Shown: piece after piece, positions 1 through 8,601 of the stretch
How the letters are laid out: the number at the start of each line of letters is the position of its first letter
Numbering within the stretch: the stretch's first letter is position 1
DNA from: JAQBQQ01 sp964633955
Lineage (GTDB): Bacteria; Patescibacteriota; Gracilibacteria; Peribacterales; Peribacteraceae
Length of the DNA stretch: 64,000 bases
Assembly: GCA_964633955.1 (NCBI GenBank)
Contig: CAZWIA010000002.1
Coordinates: forward strand, 11,513 to 75,512
Reading direction: 5' to 3'
Program-made: the position numbers and the translations under genes
Notes under the pieces: generated by a model
What the model was told of the DNA's origin: nothing
The model's database searches: none
Seen by the model: the letters and a program-made list of their open reading frames with translations, nothing else

Positions 1-1487
1 GGGGTGTCCCCCTCGCCCACCTTCACCTGGTCCGGAGACACGGTGCGGTAGGTGGCCGTCAGGCGGCCGCTGGTCACAGCGGCGAGCTTGAACGTATTGC
101 CCCGGAGCGGGAAGTTGCCATCCACGCTCTTGGCGTTGGAAGCCACGTCGGAGGGAAGCTCGACCACCAGGTTGTGCTCGCCGGAGACCGTAGCCGTGGA
201 GCTGAAATCAGCCACCACATCCAGGGTCACCGTCTCACACTTCTTCACGACCAGCGGAGAGGTGAAGCGCACATCGGCCGTCTGATCCTCGGAGTCGATC
301 GTCCGCTTGCGGGACTTGCGGGCCCCGTCCACGGCTACATACACACCGTCGATGTCCGTGGTGGCACCGAAGCCCTCATGGAGCACCGTGACGTTGTCGA
401 TCTCGACATCATCATCACAGGAAGCCTTGAGATCTAGGGACAGCATGGCCACGCCGTTGGCGCCCCTTGGCACCGTGTCGGCCACCGGGTTGGTGGAAGC
501 CAGGCTCATCTCCAGGGTGCCGTCACCCAGGACGCGCTCCTCAAAGCCCGCGAACTCGGCGGAATCCGAGATCTCATCGCCGTCGGCGGTCATGACGCCG
601 TCCACGGTAACCGTGAAGGTCTCGTCGGCCGCAAGCTCACCGTCAACGGTGAGGCGGACGACCATATCCTCCACCAGCTCCGCCGCCGTGACATCCAGAT
701 CGGAGTCGCCGGCAACGGTGTAGTTGGCCACGTCCTCAGCGGAGTCCTGGTCCACCGCGACCGTGAACTCCACCTCGACAGTCTCGAGATCCGTCGCAGT
801 GGCGGAGTCGATACCGGCCTCGGTGGGCTCGCCGCCAATGCTGCAGTCCACGCCGTAGGTCAGGCCCTGATCCACACGGTGGAGCATGACTACCATTTCA
901 GCGCGGTTCATGTTGTCACTGGGGCGGACCCGGCCCGTGGAATCGTCACCCTGCAGGACGCAGTGGTCGGCAGCGGTCTGGATGGAATCCGTGTACCACT
1001 GGCCGGACGGGTTATCCACGAACTGGGGCGCGTCGCCGGTCGCCTCAAGGGCGAAGGCGCGCACAATGAGGGCGGCGGCCTCAGCGCGGTTGATGTTCGC
1101 GCCGGGGCGGGCGTAGCAGGGCTTGGAACCGATGCAGTTCCCGTCGCCCTTCACCCAGCCCTCCTTGGCAGCCTCCTCCATGTAGTTGTAGTACCAAGCG
1201 CTGGCGGCAACGTCCGTGAACGTGGGCGTGGCCGGAGGCGTGGAGAGGACGCCGCCGTTGAGCTCAACGACGAGCTTGATGAACTCCGCGCGGTTGGCGA
1301 GTTCGCCGCCGCGGAAGCGGGTCTGCGTGGCATCCAGGTAGCCGGCGTCCGTGAACGCATCAACGGCTTCCCCGTACCACACGCCGGAGGGGACATCGGA
1401 GTAGGCGGCAATGACGCTCCCGATCTGGGTAAGCGTGATGGCCGCAGCCGATACCCCCGCCAGGACCTTCTTAAAGGAAAGATCCAT
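1..1487 (-). CDS. SLH-domain surface protein, 3' end outside the window
   Basis: The reading frame opens at 1487 and stays open to the window edge, giving at least 495 residues. It starts MDLSFKKVLAGVSAAAITL, a signal peptide ending near the AA at residues 27-28. Three S-layer homology repeats follow over about residues 29-200, with motifs such as FTDVAASAWYYNYMEEA, INRAEAAALIVRAFALE and MNRAEMVVMLHRVD. The rest is acidic, rich in Thr, Val and Asp, and beta-sandwich-like (VEVEFTVAVDQDSAEDV, FTVTVDGVMTADGDE). SLH repeats bind secondary wall polymer or surface glycan, so this is probably an S-layer or S-layer-like protein. A spacer of about 730 bases lies upstream, which fits a long leader. The SLH call is firm; the role of the C-terminal part is unknown. 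Confidence 0.88.
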   Translation of the reverse strand, partial: MDLSFKKVLAGVSAAAITLTQIGSVIAAYSDVPSGVWYGEAVDAFTDAGYLDATQTRFRGGELANRAEFIKLVVELNGGVLSTPPATPTFTDVAASAWYYNYMEEAAKEGWVKGDGNCIGSKPCYARPGANINRAEAAALIVRAFALEATGDAPQFVDNPSGQWYTDSIQTAADHCVLQGDDSTGRVRPSDNMNRAEMVVMLHRVDQGLTYGVDCSIGGEPTEAGIDSATATDLETVEVEFTVAVDQDSAEDVANYTVAGDSDLDVTAAELVEDMVVRLTVDGELAADETFTVTVDGVMTADGDEISDSAEFAGFEERVLGDGTLEMSLASTNPVADTVPRGANGVAMLSLDLKASCDDDVEIDNVTVLHEGFGATTDIDGVYVAVDGARKSRKRTIDSEDQTADVRFTSPLVVKKCETVTLDVVADFSSTATVSGEHNLVVELPSDVASNAKSVDGNFPLRGNTFKLAAVTSGRLTATYRTVSPDQVKVGEGDT

Positions 1488-1717
1488 AGGGATGGTTTGA
1501 AGAAGAAATAAAGCAGTGGAAGTTGCTGTGAGTGGGAGTGTGAACCCCGTGTCTCCGCGTGAGGAGCGCGGTCGTGTAGTGGGTGGGTGAGCATCTGAGC
1601 GCGTACGCTAGTGACGCTCGCCTCCTTAAATATAAAGAGTCACACGAGGGCGCCGACACCGTCTCCGGTCCGTGGCGGGGCCACGGCATCGCCGGGGAGT
1701 CAGGGGTGTGTCGCACG

Positions 1718-1734
1718 GTCCGCCTCAGGCGGAC
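1718..1734. repeat. Short GC hairpin in the SLH leader region
   Basis: GTCCGCC and GGCGGAC are perfect 7-base arms around a 3-base loop. It lies 230 bases upstream of the SLH start and would form in the leader RNA. No T-run follows on either strand. Confidence 0.5.
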
Positions 1735-2119
1735 GTGAATCTCGTCATCCTGGTCATCGTCGGATTCATCCAACGTGACGCGCGGACTGGCGAGTGCCGA
1801 AATGACAACGAACAGCGCTGACCGCGCTCTCCTTCTTCAACGGAGCGGATCACCGTGGATCCTACAAAGGCCCAGGGGGACCAGCAAGCGCCGTGGAGAA
1901 CTCGGCAGCCCAGGAAACGCGGTGGTCCGGAGCGCGTTACACGGTCCGGCAGGCGGATTCCCGATCGAATACGGCCTTCCGCGGGCATTCCACGGCAAAG
2001 AACGGCTGCCAGAAGGGAAAAACACCCCGTTTTCCCCGTGATGCAAGGGTCTAAAATAGACTTGTCACTGTACATTTTTATGGTGATCGTTGTGAAGAGA
2101 GGCGGACATGGGCCGGGGA

Positions 2120-2184
2120 GTTACGGGTTACGAGTCACCAGTCACGAGTTGGAACCCGTAACGCGTACCTTCAAACTTGTAACT
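2120..2184. repeat. Inverted word array, GTTAC family
   Basis: Variants of GTTACGGGTT/GTTACGAG run rightward and then reappear as reverse complements. GTTACGGGTT at 2120-2129 pairs perfectly with AACCCGTAAC at 2153-2162. The array lies between the 3' end of cysS and the SLH leader. The same words occur at 12610-12672 and around the S23 gene at 48379. Confidence 0.7.
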
Positions 2185-2222
2185 GCCTGTCCAAGGAATG
2201 GCGACCGCTACGCACGGCGCAC

Positions 2223-3761
2223 TTACAGCTTGGCCACCCGCTGCCCCTCCGCCGTATCCCGCACGTCGTAGCCCTTCTCCTTTATACAGTCTCGTAACCG
2301 ATCGGATTCCGCAAAATCCTTCCGCGCACGCGCCGCCGCGCGCTGGTCGACCAATGCTTGAACTTCAGCAGGGATCACTTGATCTTCTTCTGGCTCAAAG
2401 CAGCCGAAGGTTTCTCGGATCGTTCGCTGGAGATTCGCGAGGGCATCCGTTGATACATTGCTGCGGAATCTCTGATTGCGACTCCACGCCATGACATCGA
2501 ACACCACAGCGAGTGCCGCCGGCGTGTTGAGATCCGCATTCATCGCTTCTGTAAATTCCTGCTCGAAGTCCTGAATTTCATTTCTGAGGAAATCTTCAGA
2601 ATGTGAGTTCACTGTCAATCCAGTATCGCCCGCAAGAGCCGGGCTCCAGCCGATCGGATTCTCCGTCATCCACTCCATAATCTTCCTCCTCGCCTTCTTG
2701 GCATCTTCCATCCCCTTCCAGCTGAACTTCAAATTGGTTCGGTAATGCACTGAGAGCAAATAATACCGAAGGTCGAGCGGGTGATAGCCGCGCGCGATGA
2801 AGTCATCTAACACGTAGACGTTCCCTAAGCTCTTACTCATCTTCTCGCTCATCCCCTGCTCGTTGACAATGTCGATGAACCGCCGGTGCAGCCACACCTG
2901 CACGAACTGCGTGCTGTTACCCCCGGAATGCATTCCGGGGCCAACATCCATGCTGCATTCGCTCTGCGCGATCTCACACTCATGGTGCGGGAAGATGTTG
3001 TCCTCCCCGCCGGTGTGGATGTCTATCTGCGCGCCCAGCTCCTTGCGCGCCATGGCGGAGCACTCAATGTGCCAGCCGGGGAACCCCGCGGCGGCGTCCT
3101 CGCCTTCCGTATGCACGCGCTCGCCGGATGTAAATGACCAGCGGAGGAGGTGATGCGCGTTCTCCCCCACGCACTTCTTCCAGAGGGCGAAGTCCGCCGG
3201 GTGCTTCTTGTGCTCGTGAACATCCACGCGCGCGCCGGCCGCCAGGTCATCAATCCTGTTGCCGGAGAGCTTGCCGTACTCCGGGAACGATCGGACATCA
3301 AAGTAAATGCCGTCCTCCACTTCATACGCGTGGCCGCCATCCATGAGTGTGCGGATGATCGCCAGCATCTCCGGTATGTACTGCGTGGCGCGCGGGCGAA
3401 CTTCCGGTTCGATGAAGTTCAATACCTTCTCATCCGCCAGATACTGCTGTGTGTAGCGTTCGGCGACCATAAGCGGATCGATCTTCTCCGCCTTGGCCTG
3501 CTTCTCAATCTTGTCCTCCCCCGTATCCGCATCCGCCACCAGGTGTCCCACATCCGTGATGTTCTTGGCGTGCTTCACGCTGTAGCCGCTCACGGTGAGC
3601 CACCGCCGGAGCAGGTCCGCCAGTAAGAAGGAGGCGTAGTTGCCCAGGTGCGGCCGGCCGTAGACCGTGGGCCCGCAGGTGTACATGGTGACCTGCGGCG
3701 GATGCAGGGGAGCAAACACTTCTTCCTTCTTGGTGAGGGAGTTGTAGAGCGTGAGGGCCAT
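2223..3761 (-). CDS. cysS: Cysteinyl-tRNA synthetase
   Basis: Charges tRNA-Cys with cysteine in the cytosol. The 512 residues are slightly longer than the usual 460-500. The class I signature HLGN lies in GPTVYGRPHLGNYASF near residues 31-46, and the KMSKS loop in EKMSKSLGNV near 300-310. The zinc ligands are visible as the Cys of YTCGPT, the Cys of WHIECSAM and the HHECEIAQ motif. The C-terminal helical domain ends in a degenerate anticodon-binding region. The ATG at 3761 is supported by TAGAAT at 3768-3773, six bases upstream, which implies a leaderless mRNA. It is transcribed alone, with csrA genes upstream on the same strand behind their own terminator. Confidence 0.97.
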   Translation of the reverse strand: MALTLYNSLTKKEEVFAPLHPPQVTMYTCGPTVYGRPHLGNYASFLLADLLRRWLTVSGYSVKHAKNITDVGHLVADADTGEDKIEKQAKAEKIDPLMVAERYTQQYLADEKVLNFIEPEVRPRATQYIPEMLAIIRTLMDGGHAYEVEDGIYFDVRSFPEYGKLSGNRIDDLAAGARVDVHEHKKHPADFALWKKCVGENAHHLLRWSFTSGERVHTEGEDAAAGFPGWHIECSAMARKELGAQIDIHTGGEDNIFPHHECEIAQSECSMDVGPGMHSGGNSTQFVQVWLHRRFIDIVNEQGMSEKMSKSLGNVYVLDDFIARGYHPLDLRYYLLSVHYRTNLKFSWKGMEDAKKARRKIMEWMTENPIGWSPALAGDTGLTVNSHSEDFLRNEIQDFEQEFTEAMNADLNTPAALAVVFDVMAWSRNQRFRSNVSTDALANLQRTIRETFGCFEPEEDQVIPAEVQALVDQRAAARARKDFAESDRLRDCIKEKGYDVRDTAEGQRVAKL

Positions 3762-3800
3762 GCAGGCATTCTAGCCACAGTCCGCCGCGCGCAACACCGC

Positions 3801-3833
3801 ACAAGAAAGACCGCCTTCCTTGGAAGGCGGCCA
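3801..3833 (-). terminator. Rho-independent terminator of the downstream csrA
   Basis: On the minus strand CCGCCTTCC and GGAAGGCGG form a perfect 9-base stem around two bases, followed by TCTTTCTTG. It starts 26 bases after the csrA stop and separates csrA from cysS. Confidence 0.85.
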
Positions 3834-3858
3834 TGCGGGGTGCGGGCGAGCGGACCGG

Positions 3859-4059
3859 TCAACCCTGGGGGTCCAGCTCCGGTTCGGACCCATTATTCTC
3901 CTGATCACGCCGCTTGAGGACCTCCTCGCGGTAGATGGGAACGGTATCCGGGGCCTCAATGCCCAAGCGGACCTGGTTGCGGTCGATCCGCACGATCGTG
4001 ACGACGATGTCGCCATTGATCACGACCTTCTCACCACGCTTCCGTGAAAGAACCAGCAT
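3859..4059 (-). CDS. csrA: CsrA carbon storage regulator, copy 1
   Basis: A 66-residue RNA-binding dimer that blocks or protects mRNAs by binding GGA motifs in leaders. The family signature is complete: MLVLSRKRGEKVVINGDIVV, then VRIDRNQVRLGIEAP and the VPIYREEVL beta5/helix region with the RNA-contacting Arg. The ATG at 4059 begins the conserved MLVLSR; an upstream in-frame extension is not conserved and was rejected. The tail after residue 53 is acidic and polar (RRDQENNGSEPELDPQG). A TTGACA at 4150-4155 on this strand could be its -35 box. It is followed by a strong terminator. A second csrA lies 156 bases upstream. Confidence 0.95.
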   Translation of the reverse strand: MLVLSRKRGEKVVINGDIVVTIVRIDRNQVRLGIEAPDTVPIYREEVLKRRDQENNGSEPELDPQG

Positions 4060-4149
4060 CGCTCTCTCCCTAGAGAGGGCCCGCCCCGCCATCGCTGCCA
4101 CCTTGGCAGCGCCTTTGGGATGGGCATAACGTAACATGTAAAGTATATT

Positions 4150-4155
4150 TGTCAA
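4150..4155 (-). promoter_or_regulatory. Candidate -35 box for csrA copy 1
   Basis: TTGACA reads on the minus strand in an AT-rich gap between the two csrA genes. A TACGTT 16 bases further on could be the -10 box, leaving a leader of about 65 bases. Only the -35 match is good. Confidence 0.4.
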
Positions 4156-4162
4156 TACGAGA

Positions 4163-4186
4163 GCCGCCTCGCTCACGCGAGGCGGC
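4163..4186 (-). terminator. Hairpin after csrA copy 2
   Basis: GCCGCCTCGC and GCGAGGCGGC form a perfect 10-base stem with a TCAC/GTGA loop, 29 bases past the stop of csrA copy 2. The following minus-strand bases TCTCGTATT are only moderately T-rich, so termination is likely but not certain. Confidence 0.6.
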
Positions 4187-4215
4187 CGTGGGCTCCAGAG
4201 AGCCCGGTTGTCCGA

Positions 4216-4464
4216 TCAGCCCCGCTGACTGCGCCTCAGCGGCCATGGCCGGGGACGCGGCGGGCTCAGGGGCGGTGCTGCCTTCTGCGCTGCTTCCTTC
4301 TTCTCCCGCTGGATGGCCTCATAGACCTCCTGGCGGTGGACGGGAATCTCAATGGGAGCAGCGATCCCCAGCCGGACCTTGTCTCCGCGGATCTCCACCA
4401 CGGTGATGACGATGTCATCGCCGATGATGATGGATTCATCGCGGTGCCGCGAAAGAACAAGCAT
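4216..4464 (-). CDS. csrA: CsrA carbon storage regulator, copy 2
   Basis: A second CsrA of 82 residues. The core MLVLSRHRDESIIIGDDIVI, VEIRGDKVRLGIAAP and IEIPVHRQEVYEAI is intact. The C-terminal tail is very different from copy 1: about 25 residues rich in Pro, Arg and Lys (AAPPLSPPRPRPWPLRRSQ), which could add RNA or protein contacts. The start ATG at 4464 has a strong purine-rich ribosome site (AAGAGGAGGAGAGG) directly upstream. This differs from most genes here, which lack a leader. It may be cotranscribed with copy 1 or separated from it by the hairpin at 4163-4186. Confidence 0.94.
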   Translation of the reverse strand: MLVLSRHRDESIIIGDDIVITVVEIRGDKVRLGIAAPIEIPVHRQEVYEAIQREKKEAAQKAAPPLSPPRPRPWPLRRSQRG

Positions 4465-4625
4465 CCTCTCCTCCTCTTCTCTTCTGATGCTATCCTCCGT
4501 TGCCCCCACCCGCGCGGGTGATCAGGACAGGCGGACTGTACGCCTGACAGGCGCGGATACAAGGAAAATCCGGTCGCGGCAGCGGATTTGGGCTGCTAGA
4601 GTGCCGGGGAATCCCCCCTCATCCC

Positions 4626-5696
4626 ATGACCTACGACGACATCAAGGCCCTCCTGGGCGACCAGGCCGAGACGCTCCTCAACCACGCCTGCCAGACCATT
4701 GCCAAAGACAAGCTCCACCTGCCCGGTCCGGGCGCGGCGCAGAAGGTCTTCAAGGATTCCGACCGGTCCGAGGACGTGCAGAAGAACCTCAAGGCGCTCT
4801 ACGAGCACGGGCGGCTGGGGAAGACCGGTTACCTCTCCATCCTCCCGGTGGACCAGGGCATTGAGCACTCCGCGGGCGCGTCCTTTGCCAAGAACCCGGA
4901 GTACTTTGATCCGGCGAACATCGTGGAGCTGGCCATGGAGGGCGGCTGCAACGCCGTGGCCTCCACACTGGGGGCGCTGGGCATCGTGGCTAAGAAGTAC
5001 GCCCACAAGATCCCGTTCATCGTGAAGCTCAACCACAATGAGCTCCTCACCTACCCCAACAAGCACGATCAGATTCTCTTTGGCACCGCGGAGCAGGCGG
5101 CCAACATGGGCGCCTTGGGCGTGGGAGCCACCGTGTACTTTGGCTCCCCGGAGAGCAACCGTCAGCTGCAGGAAGTCAGCCGGGAGTTTAAGAAGGCGCA
5201 CGAGCTGGGGCTCTTCACCGTCCTCTGGTGCTACCTGCGCAGTCCCGGCTTCAAGACCAAGGAGGCGGACTACAACGCCAGCGCGGACCTCACCGGCCAG
5301 GCCAACCACCTGGGCGTGACCATAGAGGCGGACCTCATCAAGCAGAAGCTGCCGGAGGTGAACGGCGGCTACCTGAACGTGAAGATGGAAGAGGGAGCCT
5401 ACGGCAAGACGGACAAGCTGGTGTACAGTGACCTCACGTCCGACCATCCGATCGACCTCACGCGCTACCAGGTGGCCAACTGCTACATGGGCCGGGTGGG
5501 CATGATCAGCTCCGGCGGGCCATCCGGAGAGAACGACCTGCAGCAGGCGGTGATGACTGCAGTCATCAACAAGCGGGCAGGCGGATCCGGGCTCATCGCC
5601 GGCCGGAAGGCGTTCCAGAAGTCCCGCGACCAGGGCGTGGAACTCCTCTATGCGATCCAGGACGTGTACCTGAGCGAGGAGATCACGATTGCGTAA
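4626..5696 (+). CDS. fbaB: Fructose-bisphosphate aldolase class I (FbaB/DhnA type)
   Basis: Splits or forms fructose-1,6-bisphosphate through a Schiff-base lysine in glycolysis and gluconeogenesis. The 356 residues match E. coli FbaB along the whole length: GYLSILPVDQGIEHSAGASF near 68-87, IPFIVKLNHNELL, VGATVYFGS, SADLTGQANHLG, NCYMGRVGMISSGGPSGEND and the C-terminal INKRAGGSGLIAGRKAF. The enzyme is metal-independent, unlike the usual bacterial class II aldolase. A TAGAGT at 4597-4602 is a possible -10 box, giving a short leader. It is a single gene, divergent from the csrA pair. Confidence 0.96.
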   Translation: MTYDDIKALLGDQAETLLNHACQTIAKDKLHLPGPGAAQKVFKDSDRSEDVQKNLKALYEHGRLGKTGYLSILPVDQGIEHSAGASFAKNPEYFDPANIVELAMEGGCNAVASTLGALGIVAKKYAHKIPFIVKLNHNELLTYPNKHDQILFGTAEQAANMGALGVGATVYFGSPESNRQLQEVSREFKKAHELGLFTVLWCYLRSPGFKTKEADYNASADLTGQANHLGVTIEADLIKQKLPEVNGGYLNVKMEEGAYGKTDKLVYSDLTSDHPIDLTRYQVANCYMGRVGMISSGGPSGENDLQQAVMTAVINKRAGGSGLIAGRKAFQKSRDQGVELLYAIQDVYLSEEITIA

Positions 5697-5701
5697 ACAC
5701 T

Positions 5702-5878
5702 GTCACTCTGAGCTTGGCGAAGAGTGATCAGAGGTGTGGCTCCCATCCCACATGTTGGGATCATAGGCGCAAGCGATGTCTGTTGAGATAGCGGCCGTTA
5801 AGCGACCATGAACTGGCCTGGTGCCCCAACCGCGCGAAGAGACACCAGAGATCACCCTTCGCCGGGGCTCAGGGTGAC
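5702..5878. repeat. 177-base element with 28-base inverted ends (CTGAGC/GCGAAG type)
   Basis: GTCACTCTGAGCTTGGCGAAGAGTGATC at 5702-5729 reappears inverted at 5850-5878 with about five substitutions; shared cores are GATCAC, CTTCGCC and GCTCAG. The 120 bases between hold no gene. Arms of this kind also occur, half-sized, beside tRNA-Trp and tRNA-Asp. It lies between fbaB and uvrB and looks like a small non-coding inverted-repeat element. Confidence 0.6.
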
Positions 5879-5955
5879 AGTCTTGAGCATTTTTGAATGG
5901 TTTTTCTAGCCTCAGGACTGGCATTCCCAGTTCTCTGCGGTACGATGCTCGTTCT

Positions 5956-7941
5956 ATGCAACCCCAGCCCTTCAAGCTCGTCGCCCCGTACCAGCCTACC
6001 GGCGACCAGCCGGCGGCGATCAAGAAGCTGGTTGCCGGCGTGAACGCCGGCGTGAAGCACCAGACGCTCCTTGGCGCCACCGGCACCGGGAAGACCTTTG
6101 CCATGGCCAACGTGGTTTCCCAGGTGCAGCGGCCCACCCTGGTGCTGGCGCACAACAAGACGCTTGCGGCGCAGTTGTGCTCGGAGTTCCAGAGCTTCTT
6201 CCCGGATAACGCGGTCAGCTACTTTGTGAGCTACTACGACTACTACCAGCCGGAGGCCTACGTCCCCACGTCGGATACCTACATAGAGAAGGATGCGTCC
6301 ATCAATGATGAGATTGCCAAGTTCCGCCATGCCGCCACCTACAACCTGCTCACGCGGCGGGACGTGCTCATTGTGGCGTCCGTCTCCTGCATCTACGGCC
6401 TGGGCGACGTGGAGGACTACGAGGCACTGGCCATCAAGCTGGAACGGGGCCAGCCCATCAAGCGCGACCAGTTCCTGCGCCGCCTCACGGACATCCAGTA
6501 CCGCCGGTCCGGCATGGACTTCAAGCAGGGGATGGTGCACGTGCTGGGGGACACGGTGGAAGTCTTTCCGCCCGGCGGGGACACGGTCATCCGCATGGAA
6601 ATGCCGTTTGATGAAGTGGATGTGATCCAGGAAGTGGACAGCTTCACGGGGGAGGTGCTGCGGGAGCTGCAGGAGGTGATGATCTTCCCGGCATCCCACA
6701 ACGTGACCACGCAGGAGAAGATTGATCGCGCGGTGGAGTTGATCCGGGCCGATCTGGACGCCCGGGAGAAGGAATTCCTGAACGCCGGGGAACTGGTGAA
6801 GGCGGAGCGGATCCGCCAGCGCACGGAGTACGACATAGAGATGCTGAAAGAGACCGGCTACTGCACGGGCATTGAGAACTACGTGCGGTACCTGTCCGGC
6901 AATCCGCCAGGCTCTCCGCCCAGCACCCTCCTGGACTACTTCCCGGAGGACTTCCTCCTCTTTGTGGATGAGAGCCACATCTCCATCCCGCAGATCGGCG
7001 GCATGCATGAGGGCAACTACTCCCGCAAGCAGACCCTGGTGGACTACGGCTTCCGGCTCCCCAGCGCGCATGATAACCGGCCGCTGAAGTTTGAGGAGTT
7101 TGAGGCGCGGGCCGGCCAGCGCGTCTACGTGTCCGCCACGCCCGGCAAGTACGAGCACCGGCACACCCTGAAGGAACACGTGGTGGAGCAGATCATCCGG
7201 CCCACCGGGCTCCTGGATCCGCCGGTCACGGTCAAACCCACCGTGCACCAGATTGATGACATTGCCCGTGAAGTCCAGGAGACGATCGCCCGCGGCGAAC
7301 GCGCGCTCATCACCACCCTCACCAAGAAGATGGCGGAGGATCTCACGCAGTTCCTGCTGGATGGCGGCTACAAGGTGCGCTACCTCCACAGCGACGTGGA
7401 GACGCTGGAGCGGATCGAGATCCTGCGGCAACTGCGCATCGGGGACATCGACATCGTGGTGGGCATCAACCTGCTGCGCGAAGGGTTGGATCTGCCGGAG
7501 GTGAGCTTCATCGCCATCCTTGACGCGGACAAGCAGGGCTTCCTGCGCAGCCGGGACGCGCTCATCCAGACGATCGGCCGCGCCGCACGCAACGTGCACG
7601 GGCACGTGACGCTCTACGCGGACAAGATGACGGACGCCATGCAGGCGGCCATCCGGGAAACGGAGCGGCGCCGGGCCATCCAGGACGCCTACAACAAGGA
7701 GCACGGCATCACGCCCAAGGGGATAGAGAAAGCCATCCGGGACATTGCGGAAGAGAGCCGCAAACTGGAACTGCGGCGTCCAAAGCACGATCACCAGAAG
7801 ATCCCCAAGGATGAGAAGAAGCGCCTCATGGAAGAGCTGGAGCAGCAGATGGAACTGGCCGCGCAGAATTTGGAGTTTGAGAAAGCCGCGGACCTCCGCG
7901 ATGAAATAGAACTCCTCAAGCGCGAGCTGGCACGCCCGTAG
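5956..7941 (+). CDS. uvrB: UvrABC excision nuclease subunit B
   Basis: The damage-verifying helicase-like subunit of nucleotide excision repair, loaded by UvrA and recruiting UvrC. The 661 residues are of normal length. Walker A is GATGTGKT near residue 38, and the beta-hairpin is seen as YDYYQPEAYVPTSDTYIEKD. DESH is in FLLFVDESHISIPQI, motif VI in QTIGRAARNVHG, and the UVR motif for UvrC binding closes the protein (LEFEKAADLRDEIELLK). The ATG at 5956 begins the conserved FKLVAPYQPTGDQP region. TACGAT at 5941-5946 lies nine bases before it, predicting a leaderless mRNA. uvrA and uvrC are not in this window. Confidence 0.97.
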   Translation: MQPQPFKLVAPYQPTGDQPAAIKKLVAGVNAGVKHQTLLGATGTGKTFAMANVVSQVQRPTLVLAHNKTLAAQLCSEFQSFFPDNAVSYFVSYYDYYQPEAYVPTSDTYIEKDASINDEIAKFRHAATYNLLTRRDVLIVASVSCIYGLGDVEDYEALAIKLERGQPIKRDQFLRRLTDIQYRRSGMDFKQGMVHVLGDTVEVFPPGGDTVIRMEMPFDEVDVIQEVDSFTGEVLRELQEVMIFPASHNVTTQEKIDRAVELIRADLDAREKEFLNAGELVKAERIRQRTEYDIEMLKETGYCTGIENYVRYLSGNPPGSPPSTLLDYFPEDFLLFVDESHISIPQIGGMHEGNYSRKQTLVDYGFRLPSAHDNRPLKFEEFEARAGQRVYVSATPGKYEHRHTLKEHVVEQIIRPTGLLDPPVTVKPTVHQIDDIAREVQETIARGERALITTLTKKMAEDLTQFLLDGGYKVRYLHSDVETLERIEILRQLRIGDIDIVVGINLLREGLDLPEVSFIAILDADKQGFLRSRDALIQTIGRAARNVHGHVTLYADKMTDAMQAAIRETERRRAIQDAYNKEHGITPKGIEKAIRDIAEESRKLELRRPKHDHQKIPKDEKKRLMEELEQQMELAAQNLEFEKAADLRDEIELLKRELARP

Positions 7942-8052
7942 CCGCGCACGCCGCGCAGCGCATGCTACGGCAAGATAAACACGCTGGGGCATCAATTGGC
8001 AGGTGATGCGCGGGAATGCTAGGGTGAACGCTATCTTTCCCCCTCTTTCTCT

Positions 8053-8478
8053 ATGCAGATGTCCAAGCGCGCGGCGGACTGGGGCCTCCTGGCCCTCCGG
8101 ATCGTCATTGCCGCTATCTTCCTCTTCCACGGCTGGCAGAAGATCCAGCTGTGGATGTCTGGCACCACCAATCCGCTCATGATGGTCCTGGCCGTGGTGG
8201 AGCCTGTTGCCGCCATCCTGGTCCTCATCGGCTATTTCACGCGCTGGGCGTCACTCGCCTTGGCCGTGATCATGATCGGCGCCATCTACTACAAGATGAC
8301 CGGCCAAATGGGCGACCCGATCGGCTTTGCCACGCCCACCGGCCCGGGCTGGGAGTTTGACTTGGCGCTCCTTGGCGGCGCGCTGGCGCTGGCGGGCGTG
8401 GGCCCCGGCTGCCTGGCGTTGGAGTGCAAGGAATGCTGGTCCGGCGCGCCCAAGATGACAGGCGCGCCCATGGCGTAA
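8053..8478 (+). CDS. DoxX family membrane protein
   Basis: A 141-residue membrane protein with four predicted helices, of the DoxX/YphA family. The family opening is present: ALRIVIAAIFLFHGWQKI, then the second helix after GTTNPLMMVLAVVEPVAAILVLIGYFTRW, and AVIMIGAIYYKM with a conserved small insert before the last helix. DoxX proteins are linked to quinone or thiol redox handling in several bacteria, but the reaction of this one cannot be read from sequence. The C-terminus is unusual in carrying three cysteines (GPGCLALECKECW). It starts MQMSKR; the second Met at 8059 is possible. A strong terminator follows. Confidence 0.85.
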   Translation: MQMSKRAADWGLLALRIVIAAIFLFHGWQKIQLWMSGTTNPLMMVLAVVEPVAAILVLIGYFTRWASLALAVIMIGAIYYKMTGQMGDPIGFATPTGPGWEFDLALLGGALALAGVGPGCLALECKECWSGAPKMTGAPMA

Positions 8479-8501
8479 TCCGGCAGTGCGGAATCCGAAC
8501 G

Positions 8502-8530
8502 GAGGCGCGGACATCCGCGCCTCTTTCTTA
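8502..8530 (+). terminator. Terminator of the DoxX gene
   Basis: GAGGCGCGGA and TCCGCGCCTC form a 10-base stem around CA, followed by TTTCTTA, 24 bases after the stop. Confidence 0.88.
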
Positions 8531-8550
8531 TGCACACTCCGCGGTGGCAC

Positions 8551-8582
8551 AAAAAAAGGGTGTAGCGCGCAGGCTACACCCA
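8551..8582 (-). terminator. Terminator of the 41-residue membrane peptide gene
   Basis: On the minus strand GGGTGTAGC and GCTACACCC pair around CTGCGC, followed by seven T residues. It begins 20 bases after the stop of the small gene and makes a textbook intrinsic terminator. Confidence 0.9.
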
Positions 8583-8601
8583 AGGGATCCCGTGGGAACA
8601 A

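Larger units (their letters stand above)
1488..2222. other. 735-base gene-free gap upstream of the SLH gene
   Basis: No credible gene is visible here; the open frames that cross it have no family features and overlap one another. It holds an AT-rich stretch at 1625-1640 that could be a -10 region for the leftward SLH gene, a GTCCGCC/GGCGGAC hairpin at 1718-1734, a GTCTA-AAA-TAGAC palindrome at 2049-2061 in an AT-rich patch, and an inverted word array at 2120-2184. The likely content is promoter and leader of the SLH gene plus a repeat element. Confidence 0.5.

Noticed and set aside
1855..2271. Open frames in the gap upstream of the SLH gene
   Set aside because: They overlap one another on both strands, cross a repeat array, and have no family features.
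4596..5447. Minus-strand frame opposite fbaB
   Set aside because: Antisense to a gene matching FbaB end to end.
5869..8130. Very long open frame on the minus strand opposite uvrB
   Set aside because: It is exactly antisense to a well-conserved gene, has a His/Val/Leu/Arg-rich composition typical of a mirrored GC-rich frame, and shows no family motif.
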